A stretch of 64,000 bases of DNA from Halopseudomonas sabulinigri. Its GTDB lineage: Bacteria; Pseudomonadota; Gammaproteobacteria; Pseudomonadales; Pseudomonadaceae. The DNA lies in contig NZ_LT629763.1 of NCBI RefSeq assembly GCF_900105255.1, positions 1,426,001-1,490,000 on the forward strand, given 5' to 3'. Positions within the stretch are counted from its first letter, which is position 1. Every line of letters starts with the position of its first letter. A program made the position numbers and the translations under genes. Positions 9,609 to 18,768 of the stretch are shown one piece after another. The notes below the pieces were generated by a model. That model made no database searches. It worked only from the letters and a program-made list of their open reading frames with translations, and had not been told where the DNA came from.

Positions 9609-10580
9609 ATGGATCAGTTCGAACACCAGATGATCCCCACCAACAACATCGAGCTCAGCCTTTACACCCTGGGGCCCAAAAGCGGCCGACCGGTATGGCT
9701 GCTGCACGGCTTTCCGGAATGCTGGTACTCCTGGCGCCATCAGACGCAGGCATTGGCGGCACAGGGCTACCGCGTGCACATACCCGAAATGCGCGGATAT
9801 GGCGCCAGCAGTGCACCCGAGGCAGTCGATCAATATGACCTGATCACTCTCTGCGCCGATATCCAGGGGGCGATGAATCACCTTGGCCACGAACAGGTGG
9901 CCATGATCGGCCACGATTGGGGCGCCCCGATCGCCTGGCACCTGGCATTACTGGAACCGGCGCGAGTCAAGGCAGTTTGCGGTATGTCGGTCCCCTTCGG
10001 CGGCCGCCCCCGGCAACCGGCGATCAACATGATGCGCGAAGCCTACAAGGATCGCTTTCACTACATCGTCTATTTCCAGCAGCCCGGCCTCGCCGAGGCC
10101 GAGATGGCCGCTGACATCCCCCGCACCATGCGCCTGATGATGCACGGATTGTCGGGCACCGACGGCGACAACTCGCTGGTGCAGGATAAACCGGCAGACT
10201 CGCGCTGGCTGGACGACTATATGGACCCCGGCACGCCGCCAGTCTGGTGCTCGGCCGAAGCCTTTGCGGTTTACGTGAAGACCTTCGAGCAGAGCGGCTT
10301 CCATGGCCCGATCAACTGGTACCGCAACTTCGAGCGCAGCTGGCAGCGCACCGAGGCGCTGGCCGGCAAACAGATTGAGCAGCCGGCACTGTTTCTGATT
10401 GGCGACCGGGACCCGGTCGGCACCCTGGAGGCCTACACCATCAAGAAAATGCCCAACGTAGTGCCCCGGGTAGAGCAACGTGTCATCGCCGATTGCGGCC
10501 ACTGGATTCAGGCAGAGAAGCCGGCAGAAGTGAACGCCGAACTGCTACCCTTTCTGGCACGACACTTTCCCGCTGGCTGA
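9609..10580 (+). CDS. Epoxide hydrolase-type alpha/beta hydrolase
   Basis: A 323-residue soluble enzyme. It has the oxyanion motif HGFPECWYSW, the Asp nucleophile in GHDWGA, a cap domain with candidate ring-opening tyrosines (FHYIVYFQQPG, INWYRNFERSW), an acid Asp in GDRDPVG and the catalytic His in GHWIQAEKP. An Asp nucleophile followed by Trp, with cap tyrosines, is the epoxide hydrolase pattern; a haloalkane dehalogenase is less likely. The start is the ATG after an AGGGAG site; upstream in-frame codons are unconserved. The next gene, 15 bases on, carries halohydrin dehalogenase motifs, which fits sequential haloalcohol-epoxide-diol chemistry. Confidence 0.87.
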   Translation: MDQFEHQMIPTNNIELSLYTLGPKSGRPVWLLHGFPECWYSWRHQTQALAAQGYRVHIPEMRGYGASSAPEAVDQYDLITLCADIQGAMNHLGHEQVAMIGHDWGAPIAWHLALLEPARVKAVCGMSVPFGGRPRQPAINMMREAYKDRFHYIVYFQQPGLAEAEMAADIPRTMRLMMHGLSGTDGDNSLVQDKPADSRWLDDYMDPGTPPVWCSAEAFAVYVKTFEQSGFHGPINWYRNFERSWQRTEALAGKQIEQPALFLIGDRDPVGTLEAYTIKKMPNVVPRVEQRVIADCGHWIQAEKPAEVNAELLPFLARHFPAG

Positions 10581-10595
10581 TATCGGAGCATCACC

Positions 10596-11276
10596 ATGGC
10601 CCTGTGCGACCTTACTGGAAAACGTATTCTGCTGACCCAGGCCGATGCCTTCATGGGCCCTGCCCTGCAGCAAACACTGCAGCGCCACGGTGCCGAGGTG
10701 GTTGCCGACACCCGCGACTTTCTGGACCCCAAGGCGCCGGAACAGCTGGTCAACGAGGTGGGCACAATTGATGTGCTGCTGCTCAACCTGGGCGTACCCG
10801 CGCCCAGCACCCCGGCCGCGCTGGTGGAAGATGACGAGTGGGGGCTGCTGTTTCGGCATATGGTCGACCCGCTACCGCGCTTTGCCCGCGCTCTGCTACC
10901 AATGATGACCGAGCGCCAGCATGGCAAGATTATCCTGATGGGCAGCGCCTCCGCACTGCGCGGCATGAAGCGTGCTTCCAGCTACAGCGCCGCCCGCGGC
11001 GCGCAGCTGGCCTGGGTGCAAGCGGTCGGCGCTGAAGTGGCGAGCAAGGGCGTGCAGGTCAACGCTATTGCGCAGAACTTCGTCGACAATCCGACTTACT
11101 TCCCCGCCGACATACAAGCCAATCCGGCCTTTCAGGCGCGCCTGCAACGCGAGGTGCCGCTGGGCCGCCTGGTCAGCGCCGAAGAAGACGCCAGCTTCGC
11201 CGCGTACCTGTGCAGCGATGCAGCCAATTGTTTTGTCGGTCAGATATTTCCGGTTTGCGGTGGCTGGAGCCACTGA
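10596..11276 (+). CDS. Putative halohydrin dehalogenase (SDR-related)
   Basis: 226 residues with an SDR-like fold but without the NAD-binding glycine motif. It carries the two signatures used to define halohydrin dehalogenases: T14-x4-F19-x-G21 for the nucleophile/halide site, and S117-x12-Y130-x3-R134 for catalysis. Arg replaces the SDR Lys. These enzymes open haloalcohols to epoxides or catalyse the reverse reaction with small anions; they use no nicotinamide cofactor. Length fits the family (about 225-255). It sits in an operon between an epoxide hydrolase gene and a hotdog protein gene. Base use matches its neighbours. The alternative is a degenerate SDR of other function; activity is inferred. 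Confidence 0.78.
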   Translation: MALCDLTGKRILLTQADAFMGPALQQTLQRHGAEVVADTRDFLDPKAPEQLVNEVGTIDVLLLNLGVPAPSTPAALVEDDEWGLLFRHMVDPLPRFARALLPMMTERQHGKIILMGSASALRGMKRASSYSAARGAQLAWVQAVGAEVASKGVQVNAIAQNFVDNPTYFPADIQANPAFQARLQREVPLGRLVSAEEDASFAAYLCSDAANCFVGQIFPVCGGWSH

Positions 11277-11302
11277 CACCCCTCTTCACTCAGGATCACA
11301 GC

Positions 11303-12025
11303 ATGCAGCAACGCGAACACATCATCAGTATCAGCTCACGCTTTTGCGGCCCTCCCAACAGTGGTAATGGTGGCTACGTTTCCGGCCTGCTAGCCAAGGC
11401 CATGGGCGTGCCCTGCCAGATCACACTGCACGCGCCGCCGCCACTGGATACCCCTCTGCAGCTATTGGCCAACGACGAGGGCGCCGAACTACGCTTGGGC
11501 GAGCAGCTACTCGGCAGCGCCAAGCCCCATGTGTTTGAGCTGAATTTACCCAGCGCGGTGGATGCGGCAACTGCGGCCCAGGCACAAGAGCGTTTTGAAG
11601 GCTTTGAACAGCACAACCTGCCGTGCTGCTTTGTCTGCGGCACCAACCGCGACCCCCTGGATGGCCTGCGCATTTTTGCCGGCCCGACCGAGCTGCGCGA
11701 CGAGCAGGTTGCCGCGCTCTGGACGCCGGACGATACGCTGACTGACGAGAGCGGTATGGTGAGCAGTGAATATCTCTGGGCAGCACTCGACTGCCCCGGT
11801 TACTTCGCGGTGCGCGGCCAGGCCGGTATAGCGCTGCTCGGGCGCTTTTCTGCCCACATCGAACAACCAGTACGCGCCGGCGAACCTCTGGTGGTGGCTG
11901 GTTGGGCGTTAGGCCACGATGGCCGCAAGCATTTTGCCGGCACCGCCCTGTATAACCAGCAGGGCGAGGCCGTGGCCTGGGCGGAGGCAACCTGGATCAG
12001 CCTGCAAAAGGCCGCCGCAGCCTGA
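11303..12025 (+). CDS. Hotdog-fold thioesterase-like protein
   Basis: 240 residues, third gene of the epoxide hydrolase operon (26-base gap). The N-terminal FCGPPNSGNGGYVSGLLA and the central CCFVCGTNRDPLDGLRI resemble the substrate-loop and CxxCG segments of double-hotdog PaaI-like thioesterase relatives, and the C-terminal LVVAGWALGHDGRKHFAGTA fits a hotdog beta sheet. The substrate is unknown. I start at the ATG at 11303 after AGGATCAC; the longer open frame overlaps the previous gene and is not conserved-looking. It ends 3 bases before the convergent speA stop, with no visible terminator. Confidence 0.6.
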   Translation: MQQREHIISISSRFCGPPNSGNGGYVSGLLAKAMGVPCQITLHAPPPLDTPLQLLANDEGAELRLGEQLLGSAKPHVFELNLPSAVDAATAAQAQERFEGFEQHNLPCCFVCGTNRDPLDGLRIFAGPTELRDEQVAALWTPDDTLTDESGMVSSEYLWAALDCPGYFAVRGQAGIALLGRFSAHIEQPVRAGEPLVVAGWALGHDGRKHFAGTALYNQQGEAVAWAEATWISLQKAAAA

Positions 12026-12028
12026 GTG

Positions 12029-13948
12029 CTATTCGGCGCTCAGGTAGGAAGAGCGCGTCAGCCCCAACCGCAGTGCATCGACAAAGCGGGTGCGCTCCGC
12101 GGGACTGAGCTTGGCGCCGGCCACCTTGTCACGATAGAGGGTAACCAGTTCATCCGGGGCAAAGTGCACGTAGCGCAGCATGTCCTCGATGGTGTCGTGG
12201 GTTTCGATACCGCCGTGCACCACCTTGCCATCGGGGCGCAGGTAAACATTGACCGAGTCGGTATCACCAAACAGGTTGTGCATGTCGCCGAGAATTTCCT
12301 GATAGGCACCGACCAGGAAAATCCCCAACAAGTAGTCCTCACCTTCGCGCAGCTCATGCACTGGCAGGCTATTCTCGATGCTTTGCTCATCCACGTAATG
12401 GCGGATCTTGCCATCGGAGTCGCAGGTCAGATCCTGCAGCACGGCGCGACGCAGCGGCTCTTCTTCCAGGCGGTCGAGCGGCATGATCGGCAGCACCTGA
12501 TCAATCGCCCAGGTGTCGGGCAGACTCTGGAAGACCGAGAAGTTGCAAATGTACTTGTCGGCCATCTTGTCGTTCAGCTCGTCCAACACCTGACGGTGCG
12601 AACGCTGGCGCGCCTTCAGCTGGGTGTGCAAGCGGTTACACAGGGCGAAGTAGCACTGCTCGGCGAGCGCCTTTTGCGACAGCGTCAGCTTGCCCTCGGC
12701 ATACTGCGCCGCGACGTCGGCCATATAGTGTGTGGCGCGCCAGTAGGTCTCGGTGACCATTTCAATATCGTGCTGGTCCTGCAGACCAACCAGGTTGCGC
12801 ACCACCTGGGGCAATTCGTCCAGATTGTCGATTTCCGGCAGCACGTCGTTGTAGCGCTCTACATCGGTGACTTGCACCACCAGTACGGCGTGATGCGCGG
12901 TCATCGCCCGGCCGCTTTCGGAGAAGATGTGCGGGTGCGGCAGACCCTGCTCGTCGCAGAAGTCCTTGAGCATGCCAACCACCGTCTGCGCGTATTCCCG
13001 GACGTCATAGTTGATCGAGCTGGCATTGCGAGAATGGGTGCCATCGTAATCGACGCCCAAACCGCCACCCACGTCGATGTGATCGACCGGCAAACCCAGC
13101 GCGCGCAGCTCGCCAAAATAGCGAATCGCTTCACGAAAACCATGTTGGTAGTCCGCCAGGTTGGCGATCTGCGAGCCCATGTGAAAATGCAGCAACCGCA
13201 CGCCATCCTGCAAACCAGCCGCGGTGAAGGCATCGACCACGCGCAACAGTTGCGCCGCCGACAGACCGAACTTTGACTTCTCCCCGCCAGTGTCAGCCCA
13301 TTTGCTGGAGGCCAGCGACGACAAGCGCACACGCAGCCCCACCTGCGGCGTGACACCCAGCTTCTCGGCCTCCTCAATCACCAGGCGTACTTCAGACTCT
13401 TTCTCGATGACGATAAAGACCTTGTGCCCGAGCTTCTGACCAATCAACGCCAGATGAATGAACTCGCGATCCTTGTAGCCGTTACAAACAATGGTTCCGC
13501 CCTTGGGCGCCAGCGCCAGCACTGCCATCAGCTCTGGCTTGGAGCCGGCTTCAAGACCAATGGAGACGTTGTCGGTAGCGATGATGTTCTCGACCACGGT
13601 CTCCTGCTGATTGACCTTGATCGGGTAAAGCGCGGTGTAGCCGCTGTCGTATTCCAGCGCCGCAATGCTCTGATCGAAGGCGCCGGTCAGTTGCTTGACC
13701 CGCGATTGCAGAATATCGGGGAAGCGCACCAGCAACGGCAAATCCAGCCCGCTGTCACGCAGCTGGCCGACCAGCTCATGCAGATCAATACTGCCGGCCT
13801 CTGCTCCGCGCGGCATGACCTCAACGTGCCCAGCGTCACTGACGTTGAAATAGCCCGCACCCCAATGCCGAATGCCGTACACACTGCGGCTGTCCGCCAC
13901 TGTCCAGGCTGATGCATCTTCCTTGCGTGAACGCCGTACTGGGCCCAT
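12029..13948 (-). CDS. speA: Biosynthetic arginine decarboxylase
   Basis: 639 residues, the usual SpeA length, of the fold-III PLP decarboxylases. It converts arginine to agmatine, the first step of the agmatine route to putrescine and spermidine. Recognisable segments are [13 protein letters not shown] near the N terminus, YPIKVNQQ with the PLP-binding Lys, [30 protein letters not shown] and the C-terminal active-site region [12 protein letters not shown]. The ATG at 13946-13948 has a GAGG site. It is convergent with the hotdog gene and divergent from rhlG. Confidence 0.95.
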   Translation of the reverse strand: MGPVRRSRKEDASAWTVADSRSVYGIRHWGAGYFNVSDAGHVEVMPRGAEAGSIDLHELVGQLRDSGLDLPLLVRFPDILQSRVKQLTGAFDQSIAALEYDSGYTALYPIKVNQQETVVENIIATDNVSIGLEAGSKPELMAVLALAPKGGTIVCNGYKDREFIHLALIGQKLGHKVFIVIEKESEVRLVIEEAEKLGVTPQVGLRVRLSSLASSKWADTGGEKSKFGLSAAQLLRVVDAFTAAGLQDGVRLLHFHMGSQIANLADYQHGFREAIRYFGELRALGLPVDHIDVGGGLGVDYDGTHSRNASSINYDVREYAQTVVGMLKDFCDEQGLPHPHIFSESGRAMTAHHAVLVVQVTDVERYNDVLPEIDNLDELPQVVRNLVGLQDQHDIEMVTETYWRATHYMADVAAQYAEGKLTLSQKALAEQCYFALCNRLHTQLKARQRSHRQVLDELNDKMADKYICNFSVFQSLPDTWAIDQVLPIMPLDRLEEEPLRRAVLQDLTCDSDGKIRHYVDEQSIENSLPVHELREGEDYLLGIFLVGAYQEILGDMHNLFGDTDSVNVYLRPDGKVVHGGIETHDTIEDMLRYVHFAPDELVTLYRDKVAGAKLSPAERTRFVDALRLGLTRSSYLSAE

Positions 13949-14201
13949 GACTACCTCGCTTGCCGATTGATTGGTGCAGCCACTGAGATAAGCTGCCGAG
14001 CAAACAGTTCATTTGCCGGGCACAGCGGCCTGATCGCCACAGGATAAAGCAAAAGCGCAACGCGCGCCCGGTCACGCAGCATGCATGAGCCGGCATTTGC
14101 GCTCTGGATAAACCTTCACTTTGCTTGGGTGCCGGTTACACGCGTATTAAGGTATCGGCCATACCTGAACCGCATTCAACATCATCACGAGGAGAATTCA
14201 C
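13949..14201. promoter_or_regulatory. Divergent speA/rhlG promoter region
   Basis: 253 bases without a gene. It must hold both promoters. The visible symmetric element is GGTAT-cggcc-ATACC at 14151-14165, 36 bases before the rhlG start, a plausible operator. I found no convincing sigma-54 site in the correct spacing. Confidence 0.4.
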
Positions 14202-14972
14202 ATGCAGCAGTATTTCAGCCTGGCGGGGCGCACCGCACTGGTAACCGGCGGCAGTCGCGGCATCGGCCGCATGATCGCGCAGGGCTATCTCGAGGCCGGC
14301 GCCAAAGTCATCATCTGCTGCCGCAAACTGGCCGAAGGCCAGCAAACTGCGCAGGAACTGAGCCAGTACGGCGAGTGCATCGCCATTGGTGCCGACCTGT
14401 CCAGCGAGGCCGGCGCCAAGCAGTTGGCTGCCGACGTTGCCGAGCACACCGACCATCTTGATATTCTGGTGAACAACGCAGGTACCAGCTGGGGCGCGCC
14501 GCTGGAAGACTTCCCGGTTTCCGGCTGGGAAAAGGTGATGCAGCTCAACGTTGTCTCGGTGTTCAGCTGCATCCAGCAGCTGTTGCCCATGCTGCGCAAT
14601 AACGCCAGCGCAGAGAACCCCGCGCGCGTCATCAACATCGGCTCGGTAGCCGGCATCAGCTCCTTTGGTGAAGAAGCCTACTCCTACGGCCCCAGCAAGG
14701 CGGCAGTGCATCAGCTCTCGCGCAATCTGGCGCGTGAACTGGTGAGCCAGCACATCAACGTCAACGTGATCGCGCCCGGACGTTTCCCCAGCAAGATGAC
14801 CCAGCACATTCACCAAGACGCTGCCGCGATGGCGGAAGATTGCCAGCATATCCCGATGAAGCGCTGGGGCCGCGAAGAAGAGATGTCGGCGCTCGCCATC
14901 ATGCTCGCCAGCGCCGGCGGCGCGTACATGACCGGCAACGTCATCCCGATCGACGGTGGCTTCACCCTCTAA
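14202..14972 (+). CDS. rhlG: RhlG-type NADPH-dependent short-chain reductase
   Basis: 256 residues, the same length as P. aeruginosa RhlG and closely similar along its whole length (YFSLAGRTALVTGGSRGIGRMIAQG, NNAGTSWGAPLE, ASAENPARVINIGSVAGIS, YMTGNVIPIDGGF). It is a classical SDR with TGGSRGIG for cofactor, NNAG, catalytic Ser in INIGSVAG and Y-x3-K in YSYGPSKAA. RhlG reduces beta-ketoacyl substrates in vitro; a role in rhamnolipid or PHA precursor supply was proposed but is disputed, and no rhl genes are present here. Ribosome site is GAGGAG. Confidence 0.88.
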   Translation: MQQYFSLAGRTALVTGGSRGIGRMIAQGYLEAGAKVIICCRKLAEGQQTAQELSQYGECIAIGADLSSEAGAKQLAADVAEHTDHLDILVNNAGTSWGAPLEDFPVSGWEKVMQLNVVSVFSCIQQLLPMLRNNASAENPARVINIGSVAGISSFGEEAYSYGPSKAAVHQLSRNLARELVSQHINVNVIAPGRFPSKMTQHIHQDAAAMAEDCQHIPMKRWGREEEMSALAIMLASAGGAYMTGNVIPIDGGFTL

Positions 14973-15367
14973 CGCTGCAATCACTCATTTGCCGGCAACG
15001 CGAACTCGATGCCGGCATCTCGCCGCCATTCACTTTCGCTGCAGCATCGCACCAAACCACCCCGGCACCAGCCAAAGCTACCAGCAATCTCGGCAACAGC
15101 CGCTCCTGCACAAGCCCTCCCTGCCATCGCCAAGCGCGCAAGCCCATCAGCTGACGCACAACTATGGTGCAAGAACGCTTTACCAACCTGTTCCACTTCG
15201 GCGCAAAAAAATAATTTTGCACCAGCATCCTGCAAGCAATGCGCTTTTTTGCGCCCTGCAAAAACCACAACCAAGCTATTCACTGGAACTTTTCCGGCCT
15301 CCCCGCAATCCCTTTAATGGCAAGGGCTGAACGCCGAAACAACAAATAAAACACCTCAAATATGACG

Positions 15368-15411
15368 CCAATATTTAACAGCTATAAATATTTGATGCGC
15401 AAAAATATTGG
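15368..15411. promoter_or_regulatory. Inverted repeat, possible ect operator
   Basis: CCAATATTT (15368-15376) and AAATATTGG (15403-15411) are perfect 9-base inverted arms, with a symmetric AAATATTT (15387-15394) near the middle. They lie 25-70 bases upstream of the predicted -35 box, suitable for a dimeric regulator. No ectR-like gene is in the window, so the binding protein is unknown. Confidence 0.45.
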
Positions 15412-15435
15412 CCTGTAAGCGGCATTGTCAGCGGG

Positions 15436-15465
15436 TTGAGATAATTTTCCGGATATGTTTATTAT
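15436..15465 (+). promoter_or_regulatory. Predicted sigma-70-type promoter of the ect operon
   Basis: TTGAGA (15436-15441), an 18-base spacer and TATTAT (15460-15465), 40 bases before the ectA start. A TTGAGA -35 with an 18-base spacer resembles the osmoregulated ect promoters described in Pseudomonas relatives; osmotic control here is inferred. Confidence 0.65.
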
Positions 15466-15504
15466 GGAAAAAGAATTCAAGCATAAACATTCAGGGACTT
15501 ACCT

Positions 15505-16026
15505 TTGGCTTCCATAAACGCGACACTCCGCCAGCCCACCGCTGCGGACGGCTTTGCTCTGAATCAGCTGGTTGCACGTTGTCAGCCGCTGGATACCAAC
15601 TCGGTCTACTGCAATTTATTGCAGTGTGCGGATTTCGCGGACACCGCGATCGCTGCCGAGACAGATGATGGTGATTTGGTCGGATTCATATCCGGCTATC
15701 GCCCCCCGGCCCGCCCCGACACCTTGTTCGTGTGGCAGGTCGCCGTAGACAGCCGCATGCGCGGTCAGGGTCTGGCGCTGAAGATGCTGCTCGCTTTGGT
15801 CGAGCGCACTCGCGCCGCTGGCGTCACCCGATTGGAGACGACCATATCCCCTGGCAACGACGCATCAGAGGCGCTGTTCAAAAAAGCCTTCCGCCTGTTG
15901 GGCGCTGAATACACCACTGAAGTGCTGTTCTCTCGCGAGACGCATTTCAACGGACAGCACGACGACGAAGTTATCTACCGTGCTGGACCCTTTACTCAAT
16001 CAACTACTCAATCAGCTCACGCTTGA
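15505..16026 (+). CDS. ectA: L-2,4-diaminobutyrate N-acetyltransferase
   Basis: 173 residues, a GNAT acetyltransferase making N-gamma-acetyl-2,4-diaminobutyrate, the second step of ectoine synthesis. The core is very similar to known EctA: NQLVARCQPLDTNSVYCN, GFISGYRPPARPDTLFVWQV, the acetyl-CoA loop MRGQGLALKML, and ETTISPGN. The start appears to be TTG at 15505 with AGGGA seven bases before it; no in-frame ATG exists nearby upstream. First gene of ectABCD-ask; ectB follows after 14 bases. Confidence 0.95.
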   Translation: MASINATLRQPTAADGFALNQLVARCQPLDTNSVYCNLLQCADFADTAIAAETDDGDLVGFISGYRPPARPDTLFVWQVAVDSRMRGQGLALKMLLALVERTRAAGVTRLETTISPGNDASEALFKKAFRLLGAEYTTEVLFSRETHFNGQHDDEVIYRAGPFTQSTTQSAHA

Positions 16027-16040
16027 GACCAGGAGAAATC

Positions 16041-17327
16041 ATGAACAATTTCGAACAGTTCGAGAAAAACGAATCCGACATTCGCAGCTATTGCCGCTCG
16101 TTCCCGGTCATCTTCAACCAGGCGCAGGGCGCGGAGCTGGTCACCACCGAAGGCAAGCGCTACATCGACTTTCTGGCCGGTGCCGGCACGCTGAATTACG
16201 GGCACAACCACCCCGTACTGAAAAAAGCATTGATTCAGTACCTGGAAGAGGACGGCATCACCCATGGCCTGGATATGTACTCGGCTGCCAAGGAACGTTT
16301 TCTGGAGACCTTCAACCGGGTCATCCTTGAGCCCCGTGGCTTCGCCAACTACAAAATCCAGTTCAGCGGCCCGACCGGTGCCAATGCGGTAGAAGCCGCA
16401 CTCAAGCTGGCCCGCAAGGTGACTGGTCGCAGCAACATCATCAGCTTCACCAACGGCTTCCATGGCTGCACCATCGGTGCGCTGGCGGCCACCGGTAACG
16501 GTCATCACCGTGGCGCTGCTGGCGTGCCGCTGACCGATGTCAGCCGTATGCCTTACGCCAACTACTTTGGCGACAACGTCAATACCATCTCGATGATGGA
16601 TAAGCTGCTGAGCGACCCGAGCAGCGGCATCGACAAGCCCGCAGCGGTTATCGTTGAGGTCGTGCAGGGTGAAGGCGGCCTGAACGCTGCTTCAGCGGAG
16701 TGGATGCGCAAGCTTGAGAAGCTCTGCCGCAAGCATGAAATGCTGCTGATCGCCGACGACATCCAGGCAGGTTGTGGCCGCACCGGTACTTTCTTCAGCT
16801 TTGAAGAAATGGGTATCAAGCCGGACATCATCACTATGTCCAAGTCATTGAGCGGCTTTGGTCTGCCCTTTGCCATCGTGATCATGCGCAACGAGCTGGA
16901 CCAGTGGGAGCCAGGTGAGCACAACGGTACTTTCCGTGGCAACAACCACGCCTTTGTCACCGCCGCCGCCGCGCTGGAACACTTCTGGACCAACGATGAG
17001 TTCGCGAAGAGCGTGCAAGCCAAGGGCAAGCTGATCAAGGAACGCATGCAGAAGATCGCTCGCAAGCATGGCCCCGACTCCCTGTTCGTCAAAGGTCGCG
17101 GCATGATGGTCGGCATCAGCTGCCCCAATGGCGAGATTGCTTCCGCCATCTGTAAAGAAGCCTTTGCCAACGGCTTGGTTATCGAAACGAGCGGTAATCA
17201 CAGCCAGGTCGTCAAATGCCTGTGCCCACTGACCATTACCGACGAGCAGATCGACAAGGCCCTGACTATTCTGGACGCGGCCTTTGCCAAGGTCATGGCT
17301 GAAGACATCGCCAACCAGGCTTCCTGA
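16041..17327 (+). CDS. ectB: Diaminobutyrate-2-oxoglutarate transaminase
   Basis: A 428-residue class III PLP aminotransferase that makes 2,4-diaminobutyrate from aspartate semialdehyde using glutamate as amino donor. Visible are the start [35 protein letters not shown], the PLP-stacking region TNGFHGCT, the Asp in [13 protein letters not shown] and the Schiff-base Lys in [11 protein letters not shown]. Length fits EctB. It starts at the ATG after AGGAGA; the open frame upstream is only six codons longer. Confidence 0.96.
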   Translation: MNNFEQFEKNESDIRSYCRSFPVIFNQAQGAELVTTEGKRYIDFLAGAGTLNYGHNHPVLKKALIQYLEEDGITHGLDMYSAAKERFLETFNRVILEPRGFANYKIQFSGPTGANAVEAALKLARKVTGRSNIISFTNGFHGCTIGALAATGNGHHRGAAGVPLTDVSRMPYANYFGDNVNTISMMDKLLSDPSSGIDKPAAVIVEVVQGEGGLNAASAEWMRKLEKLCRKHEMLLIADDIQAGCGRTGTFFSFEEMGIKPDIITMSKSLSGFGLPFAIVIMRNELDQWEPGEHNGTFRGNNHAFVTAAAALEHFWTNDEFAKSVQAKGKLIKERMQKIARKHGPDSLFVKGRGMMVGISCPNGEIASAICKEAFANGLVIETSGNHSQVVKCLCPLTITDEQIDKALTILDAAFAKVMAEDIANQAS

Positions 17328-17371
17328 AGCTTGGCGTCCTGTCCCGATTATCCGCAGAGGAAAAAGAAAAT

Positions 17372-17761
17372 ATGATCGTACGTACACTGGAAGAATGTGA
17401 AAACTCGGAACGTCGTGTTACCACCGAGACGTGGGAAAGCACCCGCATGCTGCTCAAGGACGACAACATGGGCTTCTCGTTTCACATCACCACCATCTAC
17501 GCCAACAAGGAAACCCACATCCACTACAAGAACCATCTTGAGTCGGTGTACTGCATGAGTGGGAACGGCGAGATCGAAACACTGTCGGACGGGAAGGTAT
17601 ATCAGATTCGTCCCGGCACGCTGTACATTCTGGACAAGCACGACGACCATATGCTGCGCGGTGGCACCGAAGACATGAAAATGGCTTGCGTGTTCAACCC
17701 ACCGATCAGCGGTCGCGAAGTACACGACAAGGACGGCGTATACCCCGTAGATAACACCTAA
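17372..17761 (+). CDS. ectC: L-ectoine synthase
   Basis: A 129-residue cupin that cyclises N-gamma-acetyl-diaminobutyrate to ectoine with loss of water. The sequence starts [16 protein letters not shown] and contains the diagnostic [18 protein letters not shown], the metal/substrate segment [14 protein letters not shown] and the cupin stretch [12 protein letters not shown]. Length is that of typical EctC. It lies 44 bases after ectB and 23 before ectD. Confidence 0.96.
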   Translation: MIVRTLEECENSERRVTTETWESTRMLLKDDNMGFSFHITTIYANKETHIHYKNHLESVYCMSGNGEIETLSDGKVYQIRPGTLYILDKHDDHMLRGGTEDMKMACVFNPPISGREVHDKDGVYPVDNT

Positions 17762-17784
17762 CGAGGTAATGTAGAGGAGGAATT

Positions 17785-18702
17785 ATGACGGTAGCAGCTG
17801 ACGTATATCCATCACGACAGCTCAACCAACAACCCCGCTGGCTCGATCGCCTGGACCCGATAATTCACGGAGATCCATCGAACGATGCCCCGCTCACGGC
17901 AGACCAGATGGCACGTTTTGAACGTGATGGTTTTCTGGTCTTGCCAGAGTTGTTTAATCAGGATGAGGTCGCGGTTTTCCGCAACGAAGTAAACCGCCTG
18001 CGTAACGACAAAGAGGTGCTCGAACAGCCCTCGGCGATACGCGAACCGGATAGCGGTGCACTACGCTCGCTATTCGCCATCCACCGCAGCAACAATCTGT
18101 TCAAGCGTATTGCCAGCGATGAAAGAATCGCCAGCATCGCCAGCTACATAGTCGGCGGTGATGTGTATGTACATCAGTCGCGCATGAACCTGAAGCCTGG
18201 CTTCAAGGGCAAGGAGTTCTACTGGCACTCCGACTTTGAGACCTGGCATGTGGAAGACGGCCTGCCCCGCATGCGCGCGGTGAGCTGCTCGATTCTGCTG
18301 ACCGACAACACGCCCTACAACGGGCCACTGATGCTGATTCCCGGATCGCACCGCCACTATATAAGCTGCACCGGCGACACTCCGGACAATCACTATCAGC
18401 GCTCACTGCGCAAGCAGGAACTGGGCGTACCGGATGACAGCAGCCTGAACGATATGGTTGCCGAAGGCGGGATAGAAGCGGTGACTGGCAAGGCCGGTAC
18501 AGTAGTACTGTTTGATTGCAATACGCTGCATGGCTCGAACAGCAACATCACGCCGAGTCCGCGCAGCAATCTGTTTTACGTCTACAACCATGTAGACAAC
18601 CAACCGGTCGCGCCCTACGGCGAATTAACACCCAGACCGGACTTTGTCGCAGAACGCGGCCCGGTAGAACCGCTGCAGATTGCACCGCAGCACTACCGAT
18701 AA
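17785..18702 (+). CDS. ectD: Ectoine 5-hydroxylase
   Basis: A 305-residue Fe(II)/2-oxoglutarate dioxygenase that converts ectoine to 5-hydroxyectoine. The iron ligands are seen as H-x-D in FYWHSDFETWHVEDG and the distal His in NTLHGSNSN; the EctD signature region runs through MNLKPGFKGKEFYWHSDF and PLMLIPGSHRHYISC. It has a strong GAGGAGG ribosome site. Its place inside the operon means that ectoine and hydroxyectoine are made from one transcript. Confidence 0.96.
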   Translation: MTVAADVYPSRQLNQQPRWLDRLDPIIHGDPSNDAPLTADQMARFERDGFLVLPELFNQDEVAVFRNEVNRLRNDKEVLEQPSAIREPDSGALRSLFAIHRSNNLFKRIASDERIASIASYIVGGDVYVHQSRMNLKPGFKGKEFYWHSDFETWHVEDGLPRMRAVSCSILLTDNTPYNGPLMLIPGSHRHYISCTGDTPDNHYQRSLRKQELGVPDDSSLNDMVAEGGIEAVTGKAGTVVLFDCNTLHGSNSNITPSPRSNLFYVYNHVDNQPVAPYGELTPRPDFVAERGPVEPLQIAPQHYR

Positions 18703-18721
18703 CGAGGGCATGAGGCCCTCG
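18703..18721 (+). other. Hairpin between ectD and ask
   Basis: CGAGGGC-atgag-GCCCTCG, a 7-bp stem, begins right after the ectD stop codon. There is no U run, so it is more likely an mRNA stability or attenuation element than a full terminator. Confidence 0.5.
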
Positions 18722-18768
18722 ACCTGCTGGTGGCAGGACAAGATTCACCAACGACAGAAACCAGGACT

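Larger units (their letters stand above)
14973..15504. promoter_or_regulatory. Long intergenic region upstream of the ectoine operon
   Basis: 532 bases with no gene I would support. The first half is C-rich and G-poor on the plus strand and carries short open frames on both strands with no ribosome sites or family resemblance. Bases 15163-15254 are rich in inverted repeats: TGGTGCAA (15163-15170) with TTGCACCA (15217-15224), and GCGCAAAAAA (15201-15210) with TTTTTTGCGC (15245-15254). From 15316 on it turns AT-rich and contains the probable ect operator and promoter. Confidence 0.55.

Noticed and set aside
14202-14972. Reading rhlG as fabG of fatty acid synthesis
   Set aside because: Similarity along the full length is to RhlG, including its specific N-terminal and central segments, and there are no fab genes around it.
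15009-15317. Short ORFs on both strands in the rhlG-ectA gap
   Set aside because: Biased composition (Pro, Ser, Ala-rich), no ribosome sites, no family pattern; more likely non-coding.
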